53,995 nucleotides of DNA from Syntrophaceae bacterium UBA4810. GTDB lineage: Bacteria; Desulfobacterota; Syntrophia; Syntrophales; Smithellaceae. A program made the position numbers and the translations under genes. The notes below the pieces were generated by a model. That model worked only from the letters and a program-made list of their open reading frames with translations, made no database searches and had not been told where the DNA came from. Below, piece by piece: positions 34,673-43,007 of the stretch (its first letter is position 1; each line of letters starts with the position of its first letter). The stretch is from positions 9,447 to 63,441 of the forward strand of contig DHGA01000103.1 of the NCBI GenBank assembly GCA_002402545.1. Direction: 5' to 3'.

Positions 34673-35496
34673 AAAAAATAATTATGGCCATAATCATAGT
34701 TTTGATTGCCGGATATTGCGTTTATAGCGGATATTTGATGTTTAGCAATTATCGTTTAGTGAATGCTGAAGGCCAGCGGGTAGTTCTTGCTTATAATAAA
34801 TCGTCTCTGCGCAACCATCCTTATATTCTGAAAGCTTACGAACGTGTTCTGATAAGAGAAGGCATACCTTTTGAAAAGGTAGAAGTGCACACGCTGATGA
34901 AGCTGGATGTAAAAAAGATGCTGCAGAACACCCCGGCTATAATTTTTCCCGACGGGTTAGTGCAGCACATGCCGGAAGAATTAACCAGATGGATTAAAGA
35001 ATATTTGGCAGGTTCCGGTAATATTGCTGTTATCTATGATGTAGGAGTTAAAAACCCCCGCGGTTATTACTTGGGTAAAAGCGTGTTTGCTGATTTTATT
35101 GGAATTAATTATATAACCTACCAAATGTTCGAGCAAAATGCTTACACGACAGGTTCTTTGCAGTTTGTCTCCGCGAAAGAAGCGGATTATTTTCAAATTC
35201 CATTAGCTCAAATCAACGTCGATGGCTTCTTGGTAAAAGCTCCATATGGCAAAATAAATTTTCAAGTCGCCCGCTGCGAATTCATTAAGCCAATACCCGA
35301 AAAAAGTATTTTTGCCCACGCTGTAATACAAAAAGGAGAAAAATACCCAGCAATTGTTATGGCTAAATACGGTTCAAGCAATATTTTATATGTCAATTTG
35401 CCTTTGGGTTATTTAAACGTCAGGTTTGGTGATTTTCTTTTAGATAGTGTGCTAAAAACTTTTTTAACTAGAACTTTGTCCATAGAGAAAATATAA
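34669..35496 (+). CDS. Membrane-anchored amidotransferase-like domain protein
   Basis: A 275-residue protein with an N-terminal membrane anchor (IIMAIIIVLIAGYCVYSGYL) and a periplasmic alpha/beta domain. The domain is paralogous to the first 270 residues of the deacetylase-like protein at 37314-39188: matching landmarks are AIIFPDGLVQ versus GVILPDQVHP, IAVIYDVGVK versus IMLVYDFGVR, and ILYVNLPLGY versus LLFVNIPLGF. The layout recalls class I glutamine amidotransferase-like folds without an obvious catalytic triad, so it may be a binding domain. It is ATGA-coupled to the bactofilin-like gene. Confidence 0.7.
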   Translation: MKKIIMAIIIVLIAGYCVYSGYLMFSNYRLVNAEGQRVVLAYNKSSLRNHPYILKAYERVLIREGIPFEKVEVHTLMKLDVKKMLQNTPAIIFPDGLVQHMPEELTRWIKEYLAGSGNIAVIYDVGVKNPRGYYLGKSVFADFIGINYITYQMFEQNAYTTGSLQFVSAKEADYFQIPLAQINVDGFLVKAPYGKINFQVARCEFIKPIPEKSIFAHAVIQKGEKYPAIVMAKYGSSNILYVNLPLGYLNVRFGDFLLDSVLKTFLTRTLSIEKI

Positions 35497-35549
35497 TCAA
35501 CAGGATAATTTAAGCGATAAGAGCCTGGAAAAATGAACGGTGCGTGCGG

Positions 35550-36449
35550 ATGTTAAAAAAACTGTTTATGTTATGGATAGCGGTTATTCTCCTTATGCCT
35601 ACTGAGGTTTTCGGGCAAAAAGCCGCTGAACATCCGGGATTAAAATTAATGAATTATTATGCCGGAAAAATTCAAGATGTCCATACAGTAAACCCTTATA
35701 TTATAAATATCATTGCTATTTATGAAATCAGCCATGGCAGGCATATTGATGAAATTAGAAATTATATAATATGGTATTTTAACCATCTGAATTATCCCGA
35801 TAAGGCAGGGCTTACTGGCAGTATTTATGATTTTGAAGTGAACGAAACTGGCAAAGAAATATCTACAAATAACTACGATTCTGTTGATGGCTACGCGGGA
35901 ACATTTTTATATTTACTTAATCTTTATCAGTTGAAAACAGGCGATAAGTCATTGCTTGAAAGTAACTGGAATAAAATAAAAGATATCGCTTATTTGATTT
36001 CCTGTTTGCAGGATGAAGACGGTTTAACTCAAGCCCTGCCCGGCGGGAAAAACAATGTGCGTTATTTGATGGATAACTGTGAGGCATATGCGGGCATGAA
36101 AGTTTTCAATGAGCTTGCTTTATCCGTGGGTTATGGGCAGGACGCGCATTATGTTGAAACTGCTGAAAAAATGAGAAAAGCGATTTTGAGTATTTTATAT
36201 GATAAGCGTTCTGGAAATTTCTACTGGGCTATATACGATTATAGAAAACATGTTTCGAAATGGTCTGTTTCTTATCCGGATGCCCTGGCCCAGCTTTTCC
36301 CGATATGCTTTGATGTGCTGAATCCAAATTCGAAAAAAGCAGAAGTGCTTTGGCGAGAGTTCAATAAAAGGTATAAATCAAAAATAAATAAATTTCCGTT
36401 GGAACAACGAATGATTTATGAGATGACCGGTAAGAAGATGAGTAAGTAA
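35550..36449 (+). CDS. Periplasmic six-hairpin glycosidase-like protein
   Basis: About 299 residues with a signal peptide (LFMLWIAVILLMPTEVFG) and an all-helical mature part with repeated aromatic and glycine motifs (DSVDGYAGTFLYLL, LMDNCEAYAGMK, DALAQLFPICFD). This fits an (alpha/alpha)6 six-hairpin glycosidase fold such as GH8 or GH88/105. Acidic residues in these motifs could be catalytic. The predicted role is trimming or cleaving the polymer in the periplasm, as BcsZ does for cellulose. The frame can also start at a GTG at 35544; the ATG at 35550 is chosen. Fold assignment is by eye. Confidence 0.65.
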   Translation: MLKKLFMLWIAVILLMPTEVFGQKAAEHPGLKLMNYYAGKIQDVHTVNPYIINIIAIYEISHGRHIDEIRNYIIWYFNHLNYPDKAGLTGSIYDFEVNETGKEISTNNYDSVDGYAGTFLYLLNLYQLKTGDKSLLESNWNKIKDIAYLISCLQDEDGLTQALPGGKNNVRYLMDNCEAYAGMKVFNELALSVGYGQDAHYVETAEKMRKAILSILYDKRSGNFYWAIYDYRKHVSKWSVSYPDALAQLFPICFDVLNPNSKKAEVLWREFNKRYKSKINKFPLEQRMIYEMTGKKMSK

Positions 36450-36468
36450 AATAATTAAGGAGGTTATT

Positions 36469-37272
36469 GTGAGCAGAGCGTCATTTATTTTTGTTAGTGT
36501 TTTTTTTGGCATATTGTTACCAGCAAATATTTTGATGGCGCAAACATTTGAGGAAAAAAGTCATCGCCTTGAAGCCTCGTGTTCTTATGAATACCTTGAT
36601 CCGCGCAACGCTTATGGCGATTGGCATAAGGCAAATCTGGCTCTATACACCAAGGTATCTTCGACATTTACGTATTTTGTGGAAGGCTCATTGCTTAGCC
36701 ACAGAGAAGGGGAGGGTGCGGTGGGAACAATTGGTGCTTACAAAGACTGGACCAGCTTTTTATATACATATTCCGCGTTTTCAGCGGGGGGAGGTTCTGA
36801 TTATTTACACAGGTTCAGGGCTGACCACGATTTTAATTTCAAAATCGGGAAAAATAAAAATTATGTAATAACCACTGGGGCTACCTATGTTTATTATTCG
36901 GGTAATCGTTATGATTTCATTATTTCCGGGGGGGCAACGCTTTATTTAGATAAGTGGGTTTTACACTATCGCCTATTTCACAATGACAGTAACCCGGGAT
37001 CTGTGGAATCTTATTCTCATCTGATAAGCATTGGTTATGGCGCAGAAAAATGGCAATGGACTTATCTAAATGTTTCTTTCGGCAAGCAAGCCTATTTGGC
37101 AAATGTAATGGCGGAGCCGGAAAGAGTTAATAATGACTCACTGAATGTTGCTTTGCAGCATCGGCACTGGCTTGGTAAATACTACGGCATTTTTGGAGAA
37201 ACAAGTTACTTTAAGCTTGAAGATGGCTACGAAAAGTATGGAATCACTTGTGGCATATTTTATGAATTTTAA
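36469..37272 (+). CDS. YaiO-like outer-membrane beta-barrel protein
   Basis: A 267-residue protein with a signal peptide ending at LMAQ and a mature part of alternating aromatic strands ending in Phe (CGIFYEF), typical of outer-membrane barrels. It resembles the YaiO family, whose E. coli gene is near a GT2 and a deacetylase gene. It starts at a GTG (36469), supported by AAGGAGG ending six bases upstream; there is no better ATG. It is the likely outer-membrane exit for the polymer. No TPR domain is attached, unlike PgaA or BcsC. Confidence 0.75.
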   Translation: MSRASFIFVSVFFGILLPANILMAQTFEEKSHRLEASCSYEYLDPRNAYGDWHKANLALYTKVSSTFTYFVEGSLLSHREGEGAVGTIGAYKDWTSFLYTYSAFSAGGGSDYLHRFRADHDFNFKIGKNKNYVITTGATYVYYSGNRYDFIISGGATLYLDKWVLHYRLFHNDSNPGSVESYSHLISIGYGAEKWQWTYLNVSFGKQAYLANVMAEPERVNNDSLNVALQHRHWLGKYYGIFGETSYFKLEDGYEKYGITCGIFYEF

Positions 37273-37313
37273 AATTATTACTGTTAACAAAAACTTCGAT
37301 TAGCCAGCTAAAT

Positions 37314-39188
37314 TTAATTGCCGTGAACAACGGTAAATTTCAATAGTTTGCCTTCCGTTGCGGTTACAATCCAATTGTCGGTATCAGATGTAATCGTTCC
37401 CTGACCTGATATAATAATCGGATTTTCTTTAAAGATAGATTTGGGCAATAACCAACTCATGGTTTTCAAGCTTACCGGATTGGTAGCTTCAAAACGGTAA
37501 TGACCTTCGCTTATATCAATAATTTTCCAATTTGTTTTCAAGCGCGAATTCTGAAACTCGCCTAAATCTGCCATTTTATACCATCGAAAAAGATTTTGCT
37601 TCGCGTAAAAATCGGCTCGGTCAAACAAATTATTTAGAACTGAACGGTGATATTGCGCAAAAAGCGGGTGCATATAAATCAAGCGTACAGAACGGTAATG
37701 AACGACAAAATCTATAAGATCTTTATACCATTGTTCCACATTTTTTTCGGCAATATTATGCGCATCAAATTCTTCCCAGACGGCATATTCCCCTAAAGGA
37801 GTAACACTAAATGCCCACATCTTTGGGTTGGCCATTATTCCATCGCAGTAGGAACGTCTGGGAGCGCACCCCGTATCACCGACATAATAATAAGCAATAA
37901 CACCTTGGCGCTCAAGCCAGTCCATTGCCCAGCGCGGATTGTTGCCACAGGGAGCTGAATATTCCAGTGATTTTTCACCTGTAACTTTTTTTATTGCTTC
38001 AGCATTCAAGATTAAATATTTTAAGAATTCATCCGAGTTGTTTTCTGTGGCGCTATATCCATAATGATTATGAATCCAGCCACCGTGACTGCCGATTGCG
38101 TGCCCTTTTTCTTTAAATAAAGTTATCCATTTTTGCATTACCTGATTATTCGGAATGTCGAGTCCCAAACCGTCGCCGATTTTGTTTGTATCAGGCCCGG
38201 CTGTTATATGTATAGAAAATACTCCTCGATCCCAGACGTCAAATTTGTCCAGCGTGCTAATGGCTTTCTCGATGTCCAATAGTGATGGATACAGGAACTT
38301 TGCGTCCAAGTGCCAATTGAGCACAAGACCGCCCCGGGCATCAGGAAAGCCGGAAAGACGTGGTAGTTTCAACATTTCTACACCGAAATAATATAAAAAC
38401 CCGCGTAGCAACATAGCATCAGTCCTGCCGGCAAAAAATCCCAAAGGAATATTAACAAATAACAATTTACCTTTACCGGAATCAGTTATACCGGCGGCAA
38501 AGCCGTTTGCCGGAGAAACCAAAAGGGCTCTACCAGAGTAATCTTTTGCCGCGATAAGGTTGTAGTAATTAATGATGCCGTAAACGTATCCCGAAATAGC
38601 CTGCGGAATAATAGTTGAGGGATAAATTGATGAAGAACTGGTGCCAGCGGCTTGTGACAGACTAACAGGAGAAAGCGGTAGCGCTCCTTTGTAGTCCATT
38701 GTTTTGCCCGGCGGAATCTGTAATTCGCGCATAGTGTCAGCCATGCCCACAATCGGGCCGAAAACAGTTTTGGGATAATCGAGCGCGTAGTCAATACCGG
38801 CAATGCCGCTTAAGCGGGATTTTGGTGTAACATGACCTTTTTCTGTGCGCACACCAAAATCATATACAAGCATGATTTTACCGCCACGGGCAACAAAAGT
38901 GGTTATCGCCGAAATTAAAGCGTCGCTTGCCCGCGGATGGACCTGGTCGGGTAAAATTACGCCGCCTGTAATTGTTCCTTTTGCCACTGCGCTGATGAAA
39001 TCTTTATCGTGCATAACACGCACAAGGAAGCCTTCTTCCTGAATCGCGTCGAGCCATACCGTGACTCTGGTGTCCGTTAAATTCTGCCCATCCGGCAGCA
39101 GAAGAACCAGATGTTGGTTTGCCGCTATGCCCTGCGCCGCGGCCGTGAAAATCAGCGCCATGATTAATAATTGCAGCAATTTTTTCAT
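37314..39188 (-). CDS. Secreted two-domain polysaccharide deacetylase-like protein
   Basis: A 624-residue protein with a signal peptide (cleavage near residue 23). Residues 25-275 form an amidotransferase-like domain paralogous to the product of 34669-35496. Residues 287-520 form a NodB/PgaB-like deacetylase barrel, with D295 in LNWHLDAK and a His cluster in GSHGGWIHNH (H368, H373, H375), then SAPCGNNPRW. A small beta-rich C-terminal domain follows. It should remove acetyl groups from the hexosamine polymer in the periplasm. The metal motif spacing differs from the standard HSxxH, so the exact activity is uncertain. The gene is convergent with the synthesis operon and directly follows the MBL gene. 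Confidence 0.75.
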   Translation of the reverse strand: MKKLLQLLIMALIFTAAAQGIAANQHLVLLLPDGQNLTDTRVTVWLDAIQEEGFLVRVMHDKDFISAVAKGTITGGVILPDQVHPRASDALISAITTFVARGGKIMLVYDFGVRTEKGHVTPKSRLSGIAGIDYALDYPKTVFGPIVGMADTMRELQIPPGKTMDYKGALPLSPVSLSQAAGTSSSSIYPSTIIPQAISGYVYGIINYYNLIAAKDYSGRALLVSPANGFAAGITDSGKGKLLFVNIPLGFFAGRTDAMLLRGFLYYFGVEMLKLPRLSGFPDARGGLVLNWHLDAKFLYPSLLDIEKAISTLDKFDVWDRGVFSIHITAGPDTNKIGDGLGLDIPNNQVMQKWITLFKEKGHAIGSHGGWIHNHYGYSATENNSDEFLKYLILNAEAIKKVTGEKSLEYSAPCGNNPRWAMDWLERQGVIAYYYVGDTGCAPRRSYCDGIMANPKMWAFSVTPLGEYAVWEEFDAHNIAEKNVEQWYKDLIDFVVHYRSVRLIYMHPLFAQYHRSVLNNLFDRADFYAKQNLFRWYKMADLGEFQNSRLKTNWKIIDISEGHYRFEATNPVSLKTMSWLLPKSIFKENPIIISGQGTITSDTDNWIVTATEGKLLKFTVVHGN

Positions 39189-39200
39189 TTATTCACCAGT

Positions 39201-40175
39201 TTATGATTTATTCAGTGTGTACACAAAAACATGGTCCTGTTTTTTTTCGTTTATTGCGCCTTCAGATTTAAGTTCCTGCAGATACACGAATGTTTCATTG
39301 AGCGCCAGAAATTTTTCAAAATCCGGTAAATCTTCGCCGAATATCTCCTGGGTGACGTCGCGCGCGGTTTTTGGAAGGTTGCTTATGAAACTGAAAAAAT
39401 GATTCTTGCGCTGCTCGTGATGCGCGCGTATCTCGGCGATTCTTTCGTTCACAGAAGATAATGAATTGCCATGCCCGGGATGAATTTCCGCGCAGCCCAG
39501 CTTTTCAATCTTGCCCAGCGATTCCAGATAAGTTTTCAGTGGCCGGTGATTATCGTCAAATATATTAGGAGTGAGGCTGGGCGCGATATAAGGCAGTATG
39601 TGGTCTCCCGCCAAAAGACATTTTTCTTTAGGAAAGAAAAAACAGATATGGCCGCCCGCATGCCCCGGCGTGGAAATTACTTGAAATTGGGTCGAGCCAA
39701 ATTTGCAGACCTGCTTATCTTCTAAAATATTGTCAGCGCCAAACTCCGTGATGATGGCGCGGATATCTTCAAACTCGTCGATAATCGCGTCTATTTCCGC
39801 GGGTGTCATGCCATGGCTCGAGTAAAAACTTCTGACTTGCGCCACAGCCTCATCGGCCTTGCGGTAATGGCGGTATTCTTCAAAAGCCGGCGCGGAGAGA
39901 GAAACTTTCGCGCCCGTCATTTTCTGTAGGAGCCCTGCCATGCTGCAGTGATCCGTGTGCACATGGGTCAGATAAATCTGTGTGATGTTTCGGATGTCGA
40001 GGCCGACGCTTTGCAAATCTTTTTCCATCGCCGCCAGTGCGCTATCCGTATTTAAACCTGTGTCGAAAAGCGCGAGGTTTTTATCCTGCGCCAAAAGATA
40101 AGCGTGCACGTGCCGAAGGCGGTAAGGCATGCGTGAGGTTATGCGGTAAAAATTTTTCTTAATTTCCGTAATCAT
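39201..40175 (-). CDS. Metallo-beta-lactamase fold hydrolase
   Basis: A 324-residue MBL-fold enzyme. The metal-binding motif THVHTDHC (HxHxDH) occurs near residue 73, and TPGHAGGH, LLAGDHI and a late HPGHG supply the remaining ligands. The C-terminal 80 residues are a helical extension (NHFFSFISNLPKTARDVTQ) like that of the RNase-unrelated hydrolase group that includes YflN- and GloB-like enzymes. Substrate unknown. It lies 12 bases upstream of the deacetylase gene on the same strand, so the two are likely co-transcribed, but a role in the polymer is only suggested by position. Confidence 0.85.
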   Translation of the reverse strand: MITEIKKNFYRITSRMPYRLRHVHAYLLAQDKNLALFDTGLNTDSALAAMEKDLQSVGLDIRNITQIYLTHVHTDHCSMAGLLQKMTGAKVSLSAPAFEEYRHYRKADEAVAQVRSFYSSHGMTPAEIDAIIDEFEDIRAIITEFGADNILEDKQVCKFGSTQFQVISTPGHAGGHICFFFPKEKCLLAGDHILPYIAPSLTPNIFDDNHRPLKTYLESLGKIEKLGCAEIHPGHGNSLSSVNERIAEIRAHHEQRKNHFFSFISNLPKTARDVTQEIFGEDLPDFEKFLALNETFVYLQELKSEGAINEKKQDHVFVYTLNKS

Positions 40176-40270
40176 ATTTCTTTATCTGTTATGTACGAAT
40201 TCTCTCATCGGGCGTCCAGTATCTTTCTGAAACCCGGTTTTCGAAATTCTGTAGTAATTACCTTCTTGTC

Positions 40271-40366
40271 ATTCCGTGCAAGCGAAGCGCGACACGGAAT
40301 CCAGTATTCTTGAAACTGGTTCCCGGCCTTCGCCGGGACGGCGTCTGGATGCCGGCTTTCGCCGGC
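40271..40366. repeat. Composite palindromic intergenic repeat
   Basis: Three hairpins in tandem between typA and the MBL gene: ATTCCGTG/CACGGAAT (40271-40278 and 40293-40300), CCCGGC-CTTC-GCCGGG (40322-40337) and GCCGGC-TTTC-GCCGGC (40351-40366), followed by ATGAC. This is the typical look of dispersed palindromic repeats in this bacterial group. An ORF across it is spurious. Confidence 0.8.
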
Positions 40367-40433
40367 ATGACGATGTTGATAGGGTTTTCTGATATTACGA
40401 CGCAATCTCTTCATCGGAATGACAAAAGTTATA

Positions 40434-42251
40434 TTAATCGTCTTTGCGGCTTTTCATTTGACGCTTTGTTGAGTCGAGCTCCATTTTTCTCAGGCGAACG
40501 CTTTTGGGGGTAATTTCCACAAGCTCGTCTTCGGAGATAAACTCAATCGCTTGATCCAGGGATAAAATACGCGGCGGCCTTAAAATTACTGTCGCGTCAG
40601 AAGAGGATGCTCGCATATTCGTCAGCTTTTTTTCTTTGGTGATATTCACCGTGAGATCCCCGTTGCGGTTGCGCTCTCCCACGACCATGCCCGCGTAAAC
40701 GTCCATTCCTATTTCTACAATCATTTCGCCGCGGTCTTCCATCGCAAAACTGGCATAAGAGGTAACACGCCCGGGGCGGTCGGCGACCAGTGCTCCCGTC
40801 ATGCGCTGCGGGATTGAGCCGAACCATGGCGCGTAATCTTCCAATAATGAATTCATCACACCGCCGCCTTTGGTATCCGTCAAAAACTGACTGCGAAAAC
40901 CGATCAGGCCGCGCGAAGGAATCAAAAATTCCATGCTGACCCTGCCCGATCCTTTATTAACCAGGCTCTCCATTCGGCCTTTTCTGATGGATAGTTTTTC
41001 GGTAATTTTCCCCACAAACTCTTCCGGTATATCCAGAAACAATCTCTCTACCGGCTCTTGCGTTTTGCCGTTTTGAACTTTAGTGATTACCCGAGGGCGT
41101 GATACCATCAATTCGTAGCCTTCACGGCGCATTGTTTCCACCAAGACCGCCATCTGCAGCTCTCCGCGTCCGCACACTTCAAAGGCGTCAGTTCTTTCCA
41201 GCTTTTTTATGCGGATAGCGACATTTCTCAGTGATTCCTTTTCCAACCGTTCCAGCAAGTGGCGCGATGTAAGATATTTTCCTTCCTTGCCGGCAAAGGG
41301 GCTGTTGTTGACATAAAAAATCATCGATACCGTCGGTTCATCCACCTGCAGACGGGGTAATGCCCGCGGTTCGTCCAGAGACGAGATGGTGTCACCGATG
41401 CTGACATTTTCCACGCCGGATAAAGCGATAATATCGCCGGACTCAACACTTTCAACCGGTTTTTTTGTCAGGCCGTAAAAAGTGTAAAGCGCGGAAAACT
41501 TGACGCCGGGAATAATTTTTTCCTGTGTGCAAAGGCTGTAGCTCACGTTCATTTCCAGCTTGCCGCTTTGCAGCCTGCCCACGGCAATTTGCCCCATGTA
41601 AGAATCATAATCCAGATTGGTAACCAGAAACTGCGGGATGTCCTCATCATTTCCCTGCGGCGCGGGTATACGCTCAATGATTGTCTGCAAGAGCGGCTGC
41701 AAATCGGTAGTTGCATCGCCAAGTTTTTTATGGCTGACGCCGATTTTGGCGTTAGTATAAAGAATAGGGAATTCTATTTGTTTCTCTTCGGCGCCCAAAT
41801 CGATGAAAAGGTCGTAGGTATCATTGATTACTTCTTCGATACGCGCGTCCGAGCGGTCGATTTTATTGATAACCAGAATAATCGGCAGATGCAGCGCCAG
41901 CGCTTTTTTTAAAACAAAACGGGTCTGCGGCAGGGGGCCTTCGCTAGCGTCCACCAGCAGAATCGCGCCGTCAACCATGTTGAGGCTTCGTTCCACTTCG
42001 CCGCCGAAATCGGCATGGCCGGGCGTATCCACAATATTGATTTTTACGCCGTTGTAATCAACAGCCGTATTTTTCGCCATAATGGTGATGCCGCGTTCTT
42101 TTTCCAAATCCATAGAATCCATCACACGGTCCTCAACGGCCTGATTTACCCGAAACACTCCGGTCTGCTTCAACATGGCGTTGAGCAGTGTGGTTTTGCC
42201 GTGATCGACATGGGAAATTATGGCAATATTTCGTATATGATCTTTTTTCAT
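40434..42251 (-). CDS. typA: Ribosome-associated GTPase TypA/BipA
   Basis: A 605-residue translational GTPase with HVDHGKTTLLNAML (G1), ERGITIMAKN, DTPGHADFGGEVERSL (G3) and NKIDRSDAR (G4), and the BipA-specific C-terminal domain (RKGRMESL, then SRGLIGFRSQFLT). It acts in 50S ribosome assembly and stress adaptation. The frame opens at a GTG one codon earlier; the ATG at 42251 is used. It stands alone. Confidence 0.96.
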   Translation of the reverse strand: MKKDHIRNIAIISHVDHGKTTLLNAMLKQTGVFRVNQAVEDRVMDSMDLEKERGITIMAKNTAVDYNGVKINIVDTPGHADFGGEVERSLNMVDGAILLVDASEGPLPQTRFVLKKALALHLPIILVINKIDRSDARIEEVINDTYDLFIDLGAEEKQIEFPILYTNAKIGVSHKKLGDATTDLQPLLQTIIERIPAPQGNDEDIPQFLVTNLDYDSYMGQIAVGRLQSGKLEMNVSYSLCTQEKIIPGVKFSALYTFYGLTKKPVESVESGDIIALSGVENVSIGDTISSLDEPRALPRLQVDEPTVSMIFYVNNSPFAGKEGKYLTSRHLLERLEKESLRNVAIRIKKLERTDAFEVCGRGELQMAVLVETMRREGYELMVSRPRVITKVQNGKTQEPVERLFLDIPEEFVGKITEKLSIRKGRMESLVNKGSGRVSMEFLIPSRGLIGFRSQFLTDTKGGGVMNSLLEDYAPWFGSIPQRMTGALVADRPGRVTSYASFAMEDRGEMIVEIGMDVYAGMVVGERNRNGDLTVNITKEKKLTNMRASSSDATVILRPPRILSLDQAIEFISEDELVEITPKSVRLRKMELDSTKRQMKSRKDD

Positions 42252-42447
42252 CACTTTACATTCCTAAAGGGCATCTTTTGTTAACTGGTTTTCGCGGTGG
42301 ATATGGGCTGGAATTTAACCAATTTTAACCTGGGATGGCCGAACCTTTCTTTATCTGAGCGCGTTTCCATAGCAAAAAGACGGCTTTTTAGCCAGCTATT
42401 TCTTTTCTATGTGTTTGATGCTTAAGGAGAAATAATCAGATAAGGTC

Positions 42448-42476
42448 TTTACAAACAAGATATCGCGCACTATATT
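42448..42476 (+). promoter_or_regulatory. Sigma-70-type promoter for hsp20-lon
   Basis: TTTACA (42448-42453), a 17-base spacer and TATATT (42471-42476) give a good consensus match about 45 bases before the Hsp20 start. I see no CIRCE element or clear sigma-32 motif, which is of interest for a heat-shock pair. Confidence 0.65.
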
Positions 42477-42522
42477 TTAACTACATATTTCAAGTCATTA
42501 TTAACCTAAACAGGTGAAAACA

Positions 42523-42963
42523 ATGAATTTTATTAAAATCAAGTTTGTCAGTAATCTCGAAGACGAATTTCAAAAGGCGGTTAATGAAGTTTTTCATATG
42601 GTCAGCCCGCTGTTTAAGTACCATGAATCGGTATGGCGCCCCAGTGTGGATGTGTACGAGTCCGCCGCGGAAATCATCGTTCTGGCGGATGTGGCGGGCA
42701 TGAACAAAGAAGAACTGCATATCGAGATTGATCACCGGAGAATAAAAATAGCGGGGGTGCGCAAATCTATCGCACAAGAGCAGGAAATCCGCTATCGCCT
42801 GGCGGAAATTCCGCGCGGCTATTTTGAAAGAAACATTACATTGCCGGATATGGTGGACGCGGAATCGGCAGTCGCCTCTTATGCCGACGGCGTGCTCATG
42901 ATTCGAGTAAATAAATTACCGGTAAATAAGACGCACCGCATTACCGTTACAACCAACGAATAA
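42523..42963 (+). CDS. Hsp20/alpha-crystallin small heat-shock protein
   Basis: A 146-residue small heat-shock protein. After a helical N-terminus the alpha-crystallin domain runs from about residue 42 (RPSVDVYESAAEIIVLADVAG) to ASYADGVLMIRV, followed by an IPV-like C-terminal anchor (NKLPV). It should hold unfolded proteins for refolding or degradation. The GTG at 42514 is likely part of the AGGTG ribosome-binding site for the ATG at 42523. The lon gene follows by 44 bases, so chaperone and protease are probably co-expressed. Confidence 0.92.
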   Translation: MNFIKIKFVSNLEDEFQKAVNEVFHMVSPLFKYHESVWRPSVDVYESAAEIIVLADVAGMNKEELHIEIDHRRIKIAGVRKSIAQEQEIRYRLAEIPRGYFERNITLPDMVDAESAVASYADGVLMIRVNKLPVNKTHRITVTTNE

Positions 42964-43007
42964 TTACTTAAGCTGATAGTTTTGGATAGCAAAAACCGGA
43001 GGGTTTA

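Noticed and set aside
40205..40414. 69-residue minus-strand ORF between typA and the MBL gene
   Set aside because: It lies entirely across the palindromic repeat, and its translation (for example RHAGESRHPDAVPAKAG) is the usual conceptual product of such repeats.
42370..42396. Terminator-like AAAAAG...CTTTTT near the Hsp20 upstream region
   Set aside because: The stem is almost entirely A-T with a short loop and no GC core, too weak to call.
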